This document shows, in pieces, positions 43,338-51,083 of a stretch of 64,000 nt of DNA. A program made the translations under genes and the position numbers. Each line of letters begins with the position of its first letter. Position 1 is the stretch's first letter. Source of the stretch: Thermoplasmata archaeon (GTDB lineage: Archaea > Thermoplasmatota > Thermoplasmata > UBA10834); NCBI GenBank assembly GCA_020696365.1, contig JAEHCM010000005.1:124001-188000 (forward strand), in the 5' to 3' direction. The notes beneath the pieces were generated by a model. The model had not been told where the DNA came from. It ran no database searches and worked only from the letters and a program-made list of their open reading frames with translations.

Positions 43338-43748
43338 CTACTCGAAGGGAGGAGGAGGTTCTTCCTCTGGCTCCACCGCCGGGGTTCCTGGGACCATTTC
43401 TTCCACGACAGGGGCCATGATCGGAGTCCTGGTTCTCTGGGAGGATAGCCGCTTCTCGATGGCGTTCAACCTGACGACCACGTCGCTGAGCGTGTATGTC
43501 TCCGTCTTGAGGCTCAAGAGGATTATCATGACTGCGTCGACGAACAGCCAAGCTATCAGAACCCAGATGAGCACCCTGAGGAGATCCCACGTCCATTCGA
43601 AGTTCATGTTGAACTCCTCGGCCGCGTTCCTCTCGAGGTCGTCGATCATACCATCATGGTACAGCAGCACGACGAATCCCAGCAGGATGAGGAAGACTGC
43701 CTTCACCCATCTGCTCGACATCTGCGGTGTTATTTTTATCTGCACCAC
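43338..43748 (-). CDS. Small membrane protein, two helices, unknown function
   Basis: 136 residues. Two hydrophobic segments (VKAVFLILLGFVVLLYHDG at about 15-33 and VLIWVLIAWLFVDAVMIILL at about 60-79), then a predicted amphipathic/coiled helix (DVVVRLNAIEKRLSSQ) and a Pro/Glu-rich C-terminal tail (EPEEEPPPPFE). No known family was recognised. Convergent with topA. A start further in, at the second Met (MSSRWVK), is possible. Confidence 0.6.
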   Translation of the reverse strand: MVQIKITPQMSSRWVKAVFLILLGFVVLLYHDGMIDDLERNAAEEFNMNFEWTWDLLRVLIWVLIAWLFVDAVMIILLSLKTETYTLSDVVVRLNAIEKRLSSQRTRTPIMAPVVEEMVPGTPAVEPEEEPPPPFE

Positions 43749-43807
43749 CGTATGGCTCGTATTGGCTGGGCGCGTATATACACGTTCCTTCTCGGTCGGG
43801 CGGAATG

Positions 43808-44863
43808 TCAGTGGCCGATGCCCGTGATGTGCCTAAGTGCTGGTCCGAACTCGAAGGTCTTCAGCTCGATGCACTGTTCCAAGGGGAACAAGGTTATCTC
43901 GGGATCGTCGTCGAACGCCCCGCTCTTGTGGTACCAGGCCAACAGCGGGTCGACGCTGGTCACGTAATCCTGGAAAGATGAGATCATGTAATTGCCCACC
44001 CCCTCGTCCGCCTTGGAGAGGGTGTAGAAGGATAGTTCGGTGGATTCCTTCGGCTGCTGCTGTAACCTTCCGCTCCATCCGAAATCGAGCCTGAACTGGG
44101 CATGCACCACGGCGTATATCTCGAACCCCCACTTGTACAGTCGAGGTACACAGACGGATATGTAGTATCCGTTTTCCTCCAGCTTGTGCCGGATCCTCGT
44201 CACCGCCTGACGCGAGAGCTTGGCCAGAGGCGCTATCCTCCTGTCGGATACCATCGGGTTCTCCACCAGCGCTAGCAGGACCCGCTGTTCGTTCTCGCTC
44301 AGATCCATCTCCTCGACCTCTACTGACATCGTGGGACGCTGCTTGGGCATTGGCACGTCTAGCTTGAAGAACCGGTGTACCAAAGGCGCGAAATTCGTTG
44401 CGTAGGTGCCACGGGATATCGAATAGGGGAAAGTGGTCGTATCGAGCTTCGCCTTGGATGCGCGCTTCGAGCCCGAGAAGAAGCGGTTATGGCTCTGAAT
44501 GAACTTCTCCATCTCGGTGGCGTTCTTGAACACGCTGTAGAGCGCGATCGAGTTGCCTCCGATGATCGCGTCGTAGATCTGAGGCGCCTTCGAGCAGAAC
44601 TCGATGTAGTTCGAGACTTTCGCATCGCTCGACACCGCAGGGTCCGTCGACCCGATATGAAAGCCCATAAGCTCACACCCGAGCTTGTTGAACGATGGTA
44701 TGTTGACGTAATACACGGCTCCCGCATCCACGAGCCTGCGTCTGACCGCTGCTACCGTGCCAACGTTCATGTCGTAGAGTTCGGCTATCTCTCTGTCAGT
44801 GCGGGTTGCATCCTCAACCATGGAGAGAAGTACCATCATCTCGGATCGAAGGAATCTCCACAT
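43808..44863 (-). CDS. Tandem winged-helix (Lrp/AsnC-like) transcription regulator
   Basis: About 351 residues built from two similar halves. Each begins with a winged helix: TRTDREIAELYDMNVGTVAA in the first and MVSDRRIAPLAKLSRQAVTR in the second, each followed by a beta-rich region of about 110 residues in which substrate- or partner-binding might occur (NIPSFNKLGCELMGFHIG; CVPRLYKWGFEIYAVVHAQF). Such duplicated regulators occur in Thermoplasmatota/Euryarchaeota. ATG 44863 fits a TATA-like TTTTTATTT (44888-44896); TTG 44887 is in frame upstream. Targets unknown. Confidence 0.7.
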   Translation of the reverse strand: MWRFLRSEMMVLLSMVEDATRTDREIAELYDMNVGTVAAVRRRLVDAGAVYYVNIPSFNKLGCELMGFHIGSTDPAVSSDAKVSNYIEFCSKAPQIYDAIIGGNSIALYSVFKNATEMEKFIQSHNRFFSGSKRASKAKLDTTTFPYSISRGTYATNFAPLVHRFFKLDVPMPKQRPTMSVEVEEMDLSENEQRVLLALVENPMVSDRRIAPLAKLSRQAVTRIRHKLEENGYYISVCVPRLYKWGFEIYAVVHAQFRLDFGWSGRLQQQPKESTELSFYTLSKADEGVGNYMISSFQDYVTSVDPLLAWYHKSGAFDDDPEITLFPLEQCIELKTFEFGPALRHITGIGH

Positions 44864-44973
44864 AGTATGGTAATGGGCAAATTTCAAATAAAAAGGTTCT
44901 AGTTGCTACTTTGCAACGCGTGGAGCAGCATTCGTAGCCAGAAGTGCGTTGATTTGTACACTATGAGCAGAAG

Positions 44974-45100
44974 TGTTAAAGAGGAATGAGTCGAATCAGC
45001 GATGCCGATTTGGCACACACTCTTTTGTAGAATGGAGGAGAGGTGTAACCAAGGGGTGATGCCCAACTGCGGTGGAGTCCCCTCCACCCAATCTTTTTTT
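44974..45100 (+). ncRNA. Candidate small RNA with intrinsic-type terminator
   Basis: The 332-bp space between L40e and the winged-helix regulator, both on the minus strand, ends on the plus strand in a bacterial-style terminator: perfect hairpin GGTGGAG-TCCC-CTCCACC (45071-45088) followed by CAATCTTTTTTTATT. No plus-strand gene precedes it for more than 1.6 kb. A further hairpin TGCC-GATTT-GGCA lies near 45003. A small plus-strand RNA from somewhere near 44970 is the simplest reading. No promoter is clear. Confidence 0.4.
45071..45100 (+). terminator. Hairpin plus T-run terminator on plus strand
   Basis: 7-bp perfect GC-rich stem with four-base loop and a run of seven T at 45093-45099. It is oriented against the flanking minus-strand genes, so it does not end either of their messages. 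Confidence 0.6.
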
Positions 45101-45219
45101 ATTCTTGAGTGTGAGAAAGCACGATCTGCTCCGAAAGCTGACCGTTAGGTGACGAATATTCTTCTCTCTGAGTTTTCGCGAAGAATGATGGCGCCGACGA
45201 GCGGACCACGGGCACCGGA

Positions 45220-45369
45220 TCAGGCTTTCTTAGCTTCTCTCCTCTTGAGTCGGAGACCTTTGTAGCCACACTTCCTGCATCTGGTGGCTTTGATAGCGTT
45301 TCGAGCATAACAGCTCATGCATATCTTCTTGACGAGATTCCTGGCCTCAGCTTCTGGAAACCTAGCCAT
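45220..45369 (-). CDS. rpl40e: Ribosomal protein L40e
   Basis: 49-residue zinc protein of the large ribosomal subunit. It starts [18 protein letters not shown] and has the zinc-ribbon cysteines CMSC and CRKC, followed by the basic [15 protein letters not shown] tail; this is an almost textbook L40e. ATG at 45369 is preceded by GAGGG and by a TATA-like GTTATATAT near 45405-45414. Easy to miss because of its size. Confidence 0.96.
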   Translation of the reverse strand: MARFPEAEARNLVKKICMSCYARNAIKATRCRKCGYKGLRLKRREAKKA

Positions 45370-45448
45370 CCTAGTCCCTCTGGCGCCTCAAACATGCGGA
45401 CGATATATAACCCTTGTGTACCGGGTCAGCTCAGGGGTGGCTCCGGCT

Positions 45449-46411
45449 TCAGCGCTTCGAGCTTCGGCCCTCATTCGCGAAATGAGCGAGCAACGCCTCG
45501 AGCTGGATGCGCTCGCTTGACCCTGAGACGATACGGAACTCAGCCTCCCCTACGCGGTCGATGAGTCGAATCTTCGAATCCTCAGAGACGGGCAGGTCGA
45601 ACACTGCCTTGTGTATGCCGTGGACTATTTCCTCGCCCGAGAGGCCATGGCGGACTATCAGCTCGTCCAACTTCGAACGTGCAGCTGTGAAATTCCCCTT
45701 CAAGGCGATGGTCAGAAGGTCATCGACCTCAGATGGGCGGATGCTCTCCGTCGAGTCGTACACAGCATCCTGGTCGATGATCTTCGATGTCGAGGCTGCG
45801 ACCTGGAGTATGTTCGTCGCCTTCCTGAGGTCACCAGCCGCAAGAGCCGTTATCGCATCCAGGCCGTCCTGCTTCACCTCGAACCCCTCCGCGGAGGCGA
45901 TCCTAGTCTGATAGGCCTTCACGTCCGCTTCGGTCAGCGGCTTGAACCTGAACACGGCGCATCTCGACTGTATCGGCTCGATTATCTTCGAGGAGTAGTT
46001 GCAGGACAGGATGAAACGACAGGTCTGGGTGTATCTCTCCATGGTCCGCCTCAGAGCGGCCTGGGCATCGTTCGTCAGAGAGTCGGCCTCGTCGAGGAAT
46101 ATTATCTTGAAATCATCCTGACCGATCGTAGCGGCCCTTGCGAAATCCTTGATCTTGCCGCGGACGATGTCTATGCCTCTCTCATCGGAGGCGTTGAGCT
46201 CGATCATGTTTCCGTGCCATTCATCGCCGTACAGCTCCCTCGCGAGGGCAATGGCACATGTGGTCTTGCCGCAACCCGCTGGGCCTGCGAACAACATGTG
46301 AGGCATGCTCTTCGTTCTGACGTAAGATTTCAGACGCTCCACGATCGCCTTCTGCCCTATCACGTCGGAAAGCTTCCTCGGCCTGTACTTCTCCACCCAG
46401 ACAGTATGCAT
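45449..46411 (-). CDS. rfcS: Replication factor C small subunit
   Basis: Four copies with one RfcL form the PCNA clamp loader. Walker A GPAGCGKT (43-50), Walker B IIFLDEAD, RFC box motifs VEKYRP, ELNASDERG, and the SRC motif IQSRCAVFRF (arginine finger). Length 320 residues, no intein. Starts at ATG 46411, divergent from ncsA with a 95-base shared promoter space. Confidence 0.97.
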   Translation of the reverse strand: MHTVWVEKYRPRKLSDVIGQKAIVERLKSYVRTKSMPHMLFAGPAGCGKTTCAIALARELYGDEWHGNMIELNASDERGIDIVRGKIKDFARAATIGQDDFKIIFLDEADSLTNDAQAALRRTMERYTQTCRFILSCNYSSKIIEPIQSRCAVFRFKPLTEADVKAYQTRIASAEGFEVKQDGLDAITALAAGDLRKATNILQVAASTSKIIDQDAVYDSTESIRPSEVDDLLTIALKGNFTAARSKLDELIVRHGLSGEEIVHGIHKAVFDLPVSEDSKIRLIDRVGEAEFRIVSGSSERIQLEALLAHFANEGRSSKR

Positions 46412-46506
46412 TCGATATCATCGTCTCGAATGCGATAGGTTTACTAATAACTATTCAAGGGTCGCTCGAAGAAGAGATAAATACGCCTTGAGGAAATCAG
46501 GCCAGT

Positions 46507-47481
46507 GTGAAAACCTGCGACAGGTGCTCCAAGAACTCAGTCATCCTTGTGAGATACAGCGGGGCACATCTATGCAAGCGACACTTCACGGAGTTCTTCG
46601 AGAGAAGGGTCCGGCACGAACTGCGCAGGCAGGTCGACCTGCGGATGGACGAAAGGTTCGCGATGGCCGTGTCCGGTGGAAAGGACAGCACGGTCATGAT
46701 GTTCATCCTCAAGAGGATACTGAGCCCCCGCAGGGACACGGAGTTCTGCGCGATAACCGTCGACGAAGGAATAGAAGGGTACAGGGACAGCGCAATCCCC
46801 ATGGTGGCCGAGAACTGTAAGATCCTCGACATCGAGCACGTCGTCGTCTCGTTCAATGAGCTTCACGGCTTCACGATGGACGACGTCGTCGAGGCGGAGA
46901 GGAACATGTCCGCCTGCAGCTACTGCGGAGTGATGAGGCGCGCCGCCTTGAACCGCGCGGCCAGGGATTGGCGGGCCACTCGACTTGCCACGGGGTTGAA
47001 TCTCGACGACACCGCACAATCCGTCCTGATGAACTTCTCGAGAGGTGATGTAGGACGATTGGCGAGGTTGGGTCCGCACAGACGGCTTCAGCCCAACCTC
47101 GTCCCGAGGATCCAACCTATGAGGACAATCCCTGAGAACGAAGTCGTCCTGTACGCGCTGATCAACGAGATACCCTACCACGACCTCGAGTGTCCCTACG
47201 CTTCTGAGGCTCTCAGGAACGACTACAGAGCGGTCGTCTCGCGGCTGGAAGACAAATACCCAGGTACGAGGCATTCGATCCTGAATAGCCACGAGAAGAT
47301 CTTGGAATCCTTGGAGAAGACGACTCCGCCCGCGAAGCTGCGTCGGTGCGGGTGTGGAGAGCCGACCGTCGGCGACCGGTGCAAGGTGTGCGAACTGGTT
47401 GCGTCCATCGGCGAGAAGAGGGCTACTCCTGAGAATCGGAGGGGAACCACTCGCCGCAGTTCCGACACACGTAGTCCTTGA
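46507..47481 (+). CDS. ncsA: tRNA 2-thiouridine synthetase NcsA (TtuA/Ctu1 family)
   Basis: PP-loop ATPase that adenylates and thiolates uridine in tRNA (position 34 in NcsA/Ctu1 or 54 in TtuA). N-terminal zinc site C4, C7, C23, H26; PP-loop SGGKDS (56-61); central CSYCGVMRR with the catalytic Cys pair; TGLNLDDTAQSVLMN; C-terminal zinc ribbon CGCGEPTVGDRCKVC. GTG 46507 fits a TATA-like AGATAAATA about 26-35 bases upstream (leaderless). Sulfur may come from the ubiquitin-like protein at 17.9 kb. The last 59 bases overlap the convergent membrane-protein gene. Confidence 0.92.
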   Translation: MKTCDRCSKNSVILVRYSGAHLCKRHFTEFFERRVRHELRRQVDLRMDERFAMAVSGGKDSTVMMFILKRILSPRRDTEFCAITVDEGIEGYRDSAIPMVAENCKILDIEHVVVSFNELHGFTMDDVVEAERNMSACSYCGVMRRAALNRAARDWRATRLATGLNLDDTAQSVLMNFSRGDVGRLARLGPHRRLQPNLVPRIQPMRTIPENEVVLYALINEIPYHDLECPYASEALRNDYRAVVSRLEDKYPGTRHSILNSHEKILESLEKTTPPAKLRRCGCGEPTVGDRCKVCELVASIGEKRATPENRRGTTRRSSDTRSP

Positions 47482-48043
47482 CGGGCGCCTCCGCACCGCA
47501 GACCTCGCATACCTTCATCCCCTTCGCGACAGGTCTCGCAGGCATCGAAAGAGCGTGGTCGATATCATCGTCCGCTGTCACCTCGAACTCCGTAGACCTC
47601 ATGGCAGAGAAGGAGGAGGACCTCGGCTGCGGCGTCGGCATAGGTCTGGACGCTCGGGCCTTCACCTCCATCTGCTCGAGCCTCTTCTTCCTCGCGCGCT
47701 CCCTCTCGTGGCCCTTGAAATCGTAGAACGTCGAGACGACCAGAAGCCCCTTGAACGAGAGCCCGACGATCACGATGTAGATGATCATGCTCATGTCGAA
47801 TCTCACGAAGTACGGACCATAGGTCAGCTCTGCGACCCCTCCGCCGAAGACGATGAAGAACCACATGCAAACGAACGCGACCGCGAACAGACCGAACATC
47901 ATCCGGGTGTATGTCCCCGGTCGGTGGGCAGCCTCGAGCGTGCTTGAGGCGACGACCATGCCTCCGAAGAACAGCACAAACATCTGAATTTGAGGCATGA
48001 ACGCAGTAGCCAGCTGCGGGTAGTTCTCGGTGATGAGATTCAC
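47423..48043 (-). CDS. Membrane protein with C-terminal zinc ribbon, unknown function
   Basis: Three hydrophobic helices (MFVLFFGGMVVASS, MMFGLFAVAFVCMWFFIVFG, MSMIIYIVIVGLSFKGLLVV), a basic coiled segment (HERERARKKRLEQME), a low-complexity linker and a zinc ribbon (CEVCGAE, CRNCGEW). The GTG at 48043 is the first usable start, but the frame is open and hydrophobic upstream (ETLRFIVVPLVL) back to the end of the preceding gene, with no ATG, GTG or TTG in between; the true N-terminus may lie near 48090-48110 with an unusual start such as ATT after GGGGCGG. Two-helix/ribbon topology suggests a cytoplasmic ribbon. Overlaps ncsA tail to tail. Confidence 0.65.
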   Translation of the reverse strand: MNLITENYPQLATAFMPQIQMFVLFFGGMVVASSTLEAAHRPGTYTRMMFGLFAVAFVCMWFFIVFGGGVAELTYGPYFVRFDMSMIIYIVIVGLSFKGLLVVSTFYDFKGHERERARKKRLEQMEVKARASRPMPTPQPRSSSFSAMRSTEFEVTADDDIDHALSMPARPVAKGMKVCEVCGAEAPVKDYVCRNCGEWFPSDSQE

Positions 48044-48123
48044 CAGTACGAGAGGGACGACGATGAACCGGAGGGTCTCCGTGAACGCGGTCCAAACGGT
48101 ATCTGGAATCCGCCCCTTATGCG

Positions 48124-48909
48124 CTATGGGACCACCCCCGCTGGGAGAGAGTACAAGACATCCACTTGGAATCCCGCGATGTTGATCTCCAGAAGGACCG
48201 AGTCAGGGCTCGAGCCGACCGGTACGTCGAACCGAAGGATTCCTGTGTGGATGATTCCCAGACGCACAGTCTCGGATATCTCGGAAACCACACTGGACCC
48301 GTCGAGGAGCGATGCCGTGAGGACCGCGTTACTCGAGAGGACATCGGATGTCGCGATCCTGTAGTCCACCAGGAGCTGCATCGAGCCGGAGTCGAACCTG
48401 ACATCTTCGACCGTGACGTCCTGGATGAGCGCGTCCCATGGGATGCTCACCGAGTACCTTGCGTCGAACTTCACCAGCTTCATCGTGTAGAAACATGACA
48501 CTTCGACGACGAAGTTGAGGAGATCGTCGTTGAAGATCATCCATGTGAGCCCTTCGTTGTACATTTCAAGCAGGTCGAAAGAAAACTCTATCTCGCCATC
48601 GGTGACCGCTCCGGCCTTCACGGTGCCCAGATCGATCATGTCCTGGGCGATGAGCACGCTCGTGTAGTTCGTCACCTCGTAGCGCAGTTCGAGGTCGTCC
48701 ACATCGTAGAATCCGCCGTTGTCTATCGAGAAGGGCGCGGTGACAGTGACGACTCCCGAATCGTAGTCCCAGAGGATCTCGTTTGGCGATGGCAGATCGA
48801 TCTTGAAGTCACCTGCAGGGAAAGGATATATGCTGGTGAACGCCAGAATGAAGACGACGAAGCTCACTGAAGCTACGCCGACATTGAGAGCTTTCGTACG
48901 TGTGCCCAT
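48124..48909 (-). CDS. Exported or membrane-anchored beta-rich protein, unknown function
   Basis: 261 residues. One N-terminal membrane segment (VGVASVSFVVFILAFTSIYP) and then a region of alternating beta strands (DYDSGVVTVTAPFSIDNGG, LELRYEVTNYTSV) arranged as two similar blocks, resembling LEA-2/WHy-type immunoglobulin-like folds. No catalytic motif. Start chosen at ATG 48909 (MGTRTKALNV); 48954 is in frame. It ends 5 bases before the open region of the zinc-ribbon membrane protein, so both may form an operon. Confidence 0.6.
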   Translation of the reverse strand: MGTRTKALNVGVASVSFVVFILAFTSIYPFPAGDFKIDLPSPNEILWDYDSGVVTVTAPFSIDNGGFYDVDDLELRYEVTNYTSVLIAQDMIDLGTVKAGAVTDGEIEFSFDLLEMYNEGLTWMIFNDDLLNFVVEVSCFYTMKLVKFDARYSVSIPWDALIQDVTVEDVRFDSGSMQLLVDYRIATSDVLSSNAVLTASLLDGSSVVSEISETVRLGIIHTGILRFDVPVGSSPDSVLLEINIAGFQVDVLYSLPAGVVP

Positions 48910-48971
48910 CAGAAATCCGCGATGCTGGATTGCACTTCGGAATATAAGTAACATTAAGACGAGGCCGTTTT

Positions 48972-50291
48972 TCAGAGCTCACCGTCATATGTCGGATAGT
49001 CATAGGCTTCCTCACCCTCGAAGAAGCAGTAGTGGACCTTCGTGAAACCTCGCTTGAACTCTCTGACAGAGTCCTTCACCTCCGTCGGAGGCCTGGATTT
49101 CATCACCACGCTGGAGATCAGCTCGGAGACCTCGGCCATGTCATTCTCCTTCATCCCCAGTCGGGTGATCTCCTGGGAGCCTATCCTGATACCGCTCGGC
49201 CTGACGGGGTCGTCGTCCCAAGGGAGTAGGTTCTTGTTGACGATGATGTTCGCGTCCTCGAGGGATTTCGCGACCTTCGCCCCGCCATGATGATCCTCGA
49301 CATCCACGACGACAGTGTGGGACTCCGTGAAACCGTTCGGCTCGCACAGCACGTCGAACCCGCGCTCGTGCAGCGCCTGGGCCAGGGCCTTCGCGTTCCT
49401 TATCGTCTGGTCCGCATAGGCCTCTCCGAACTCCCTGGTCTCGGCTAGCGTCACTGCCAGCGCAGCCACTGAATGAAGATGGTGGTTGCTCGTGACTCCA
49501 GGGAACACTCCTCTTCTGAGTGCGGACTCCATCCCCTCCTTGACAAGGTCCGAGATGATTATGCCGTGCTGCGGCCCTGGAAGGGTCTTGTGGGTGCTCC
49601 CGGATATGACGTCGACGCCCTCTCTGAGCGGGTCCTGGAACCTGTTGCCCGCGATCAGGCCGAGGACGTGTGCGGCGTCGTACCAGACGGTGCACCCTAT
49701 CTCGGCAAACGTGTCCTGCAAATCCTTCAAAGGAGTGGGGAACAGATACACGGACTGTCCGAACAATGCGACCTTGGGCTTGACCTCCCTGAGAAGTCTC
49801 TTTGTTCCCTCTGGATCGATGTTCATAGTCTTCCTGTCGAACGGGTAGTTGTGGCCCCTCACTCCCCTAAGGCCGAGGGCGCCAATCTTGGCGTGGGATA
49901 TGTGACCTCCGTCGGAGAGGCCCACCGCAGTCATTTTGTCTCCAGGCTTGGCGGTCGCCATCAACACGGCAAGGTTCGCGACAGTCCCCGAAACGGATCT
50001 GACATCAGCGAACTTGCACCTGAACACCTCGCGAGCAAGCTCCTCACACACGCTTTCGATCTCGTCGATGAAGATGTTGCCCTGGTAGTATCGTTTGCCT
50101 GGAAGACCCTCGGCATATCTGTTGTGGAGGTCCGAGTTCATCACTTCTCTGGCTGCAGGGCTGAGAACGTTCTCCGAAGCGATCAGAGGGAGCGACTCCT
50201 TGAACCAGTTGTTGTGCTGGTTCGTCGTGTTCCGGACGTGTTGGACGATCTCCCTTGAAGTCTTCACGGTGTCAGGGAAACCGTCGAACAT
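48972..50291 (-). CDS. glyA: Serine hydroxymethyltransferase
   Basis: PLP enzyme that interconverts serine and glycine with a tetrahydropterin C1 carrier (tetrahydrofolate or tetrahydromethanopterin). PLTASENVLSP-like LIASENVLSPAAREVM, YAEGLPGKRYYQG, and the PLP-Lys motif SGSTHKTLPGPQHG. Length 439 residues from ATG 50291 (MFDGFPDTV); the frame remains open 93 bases upstream but without family similarity. The MptD-like gene in the window suggests methanopterin as carrier; this is inference. Confidence 0.95.
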   Translation of the reverse strand: MFDGFPDTVKTSREIVQHVRNTTNQHNNWFKESLPLIASENVLSPAAREVMNSDLHNRYAEGLPGKRYYQGNIFIDEIESVCEELAREVFRCKFADVRSVSGTVANLAVLMATAKPGDKMTAVGLSDGGHISHAKIGALGLRGVRGHNYPFDRKTMNIDPEGTKRLLREVKPKVALFGQSVYLFPTPLKDLQDTFAEIGCTVWYDAAHVLGLIAGNRFQDPLREGVDVISGSTHKTLPGPQHGIIISDLVKEGMESALRRGVFPGVTSNHHLHSVAALAVTLAETREFGEAYADQTIRNAKALAQALHERGFDVLCEPNGFTESHTVVVDVEDHHGGAKVAKSLEDANIIVNKNLLPWDDDPVRPSGIRIGSQEITRLGMKENDMAEVSELISSVVMKSRPPTEVKDSVREFKRGFTKVHYCFFEGEEAYDYPTYDGEL

Positions 50292-50480
50292 TAAAAACGT
50301 ATTTGCCAAAACGCACCCCCTGGTCGACTCGTAACAGAGGATTGCGGCACGCATCGGAAGGCGTCCGTGGGTCATGGAGTCCAAGGATCCAACGGTTCCA
50401 CAGGAAGTTGTGGTTGACGATTTTCTAGATAGCTATTTATAAGGTGTGCGACAATTCGTCATACGAGGCTCTGAGAATAC

Positions 50481-50882
50481 ATGTCTGCCAGATCAGCTCG
50501 TCTGAACGTCAGGATCCCGGAGGACGACCTCAAGGAGCTTGAAGCCATACGAGAGAGGACTGGCCAGCAGACGGTTTCGGACGTCGCGAGGGATGCCATT
50601 GCCGCGTATGTCGGCGATGAGGCGATGTCCTGGAACTCAGACAAGATCACAGCGATGATACCTTCCGCCCTTGCAGACGATGTTGATATGTTCATAGCAA
50701 GCGGAGACGCCAGCGATGTCTCCCAGGCTGTGACCCTCGCGCTCACGACATGGGTCGAGGAGAGGAAGCGCTACTACCTCGAGGGGAAGGACGCAATCAG
50801 GAGCAAGATCGCGGAGACCACGAACGAGCGCGACACGAGGAAGGGGATGTCCCGGGTCGCGTCGAAGATGAGAATCCAGTGA
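50481..50882 (+). CDS. Tandem ribbon-helix-helix DNA-binding protein
   Basis: 133 residues carrying two RHH (CopG/MetJ-type) units: RLNVRIPEDDLKELEAIRER with TVSDVARDAIAAYV, and DKITAMIPSALADDVDMFI with VSQAVTLALTTWVEE. RHH proteins normally dimerise so that two strands enter the major groove; here one chain may form the unit alone. A charged C-terminal tail follows. TATA-like TATTTATAAG (50434-50443) is well placed for a start near 50465. Targets unknown; no toxin gene is next to it. Confidence 0.8.
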   Translation: MSARSARLNVRIPEDDLKELEAIRERTGQQTVSDVARDAIAAYVGDEAMSWNSDKITAMIPSALADDVDMFIASGDASDVSQAVTLALTTWVEERKRYYLEGKDAIRSKIAETTNERDTRKGMSRVASKMRIQ

Positions 50883-51012
50883 GTGCCCGGCAAGCCAAGG
50901 CACTGAGAGCCTCACGCAAGAGACGGTCGGGGGACCGCAAGTCGCCCGCTGTCAGAACGAACAGAAGGGAAGAATGGGCCAGTCTATCAGGCCAAGGATG
51001 GGATGCACCGAC

Positions 51013-51045
51013 GAGGGGGCTTCGGCCCTCTCAAGGCACTTTTTT
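51013..51045 (+). terminator. Hairpin plus T-run after RHH gene
   Basis: GAGGGGGC-TTCG-GCCCTCTC (51013-51032; 8 bp with one G-U pair), followed 7 bases later by TTTTTT. About 130 bases downstream of the RHH gene stop. Confidence 0.55.
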
Positions 51046-51083
51046 ATTCATCAAGACTTCAAGAACATAAGCGATTTGACCGG

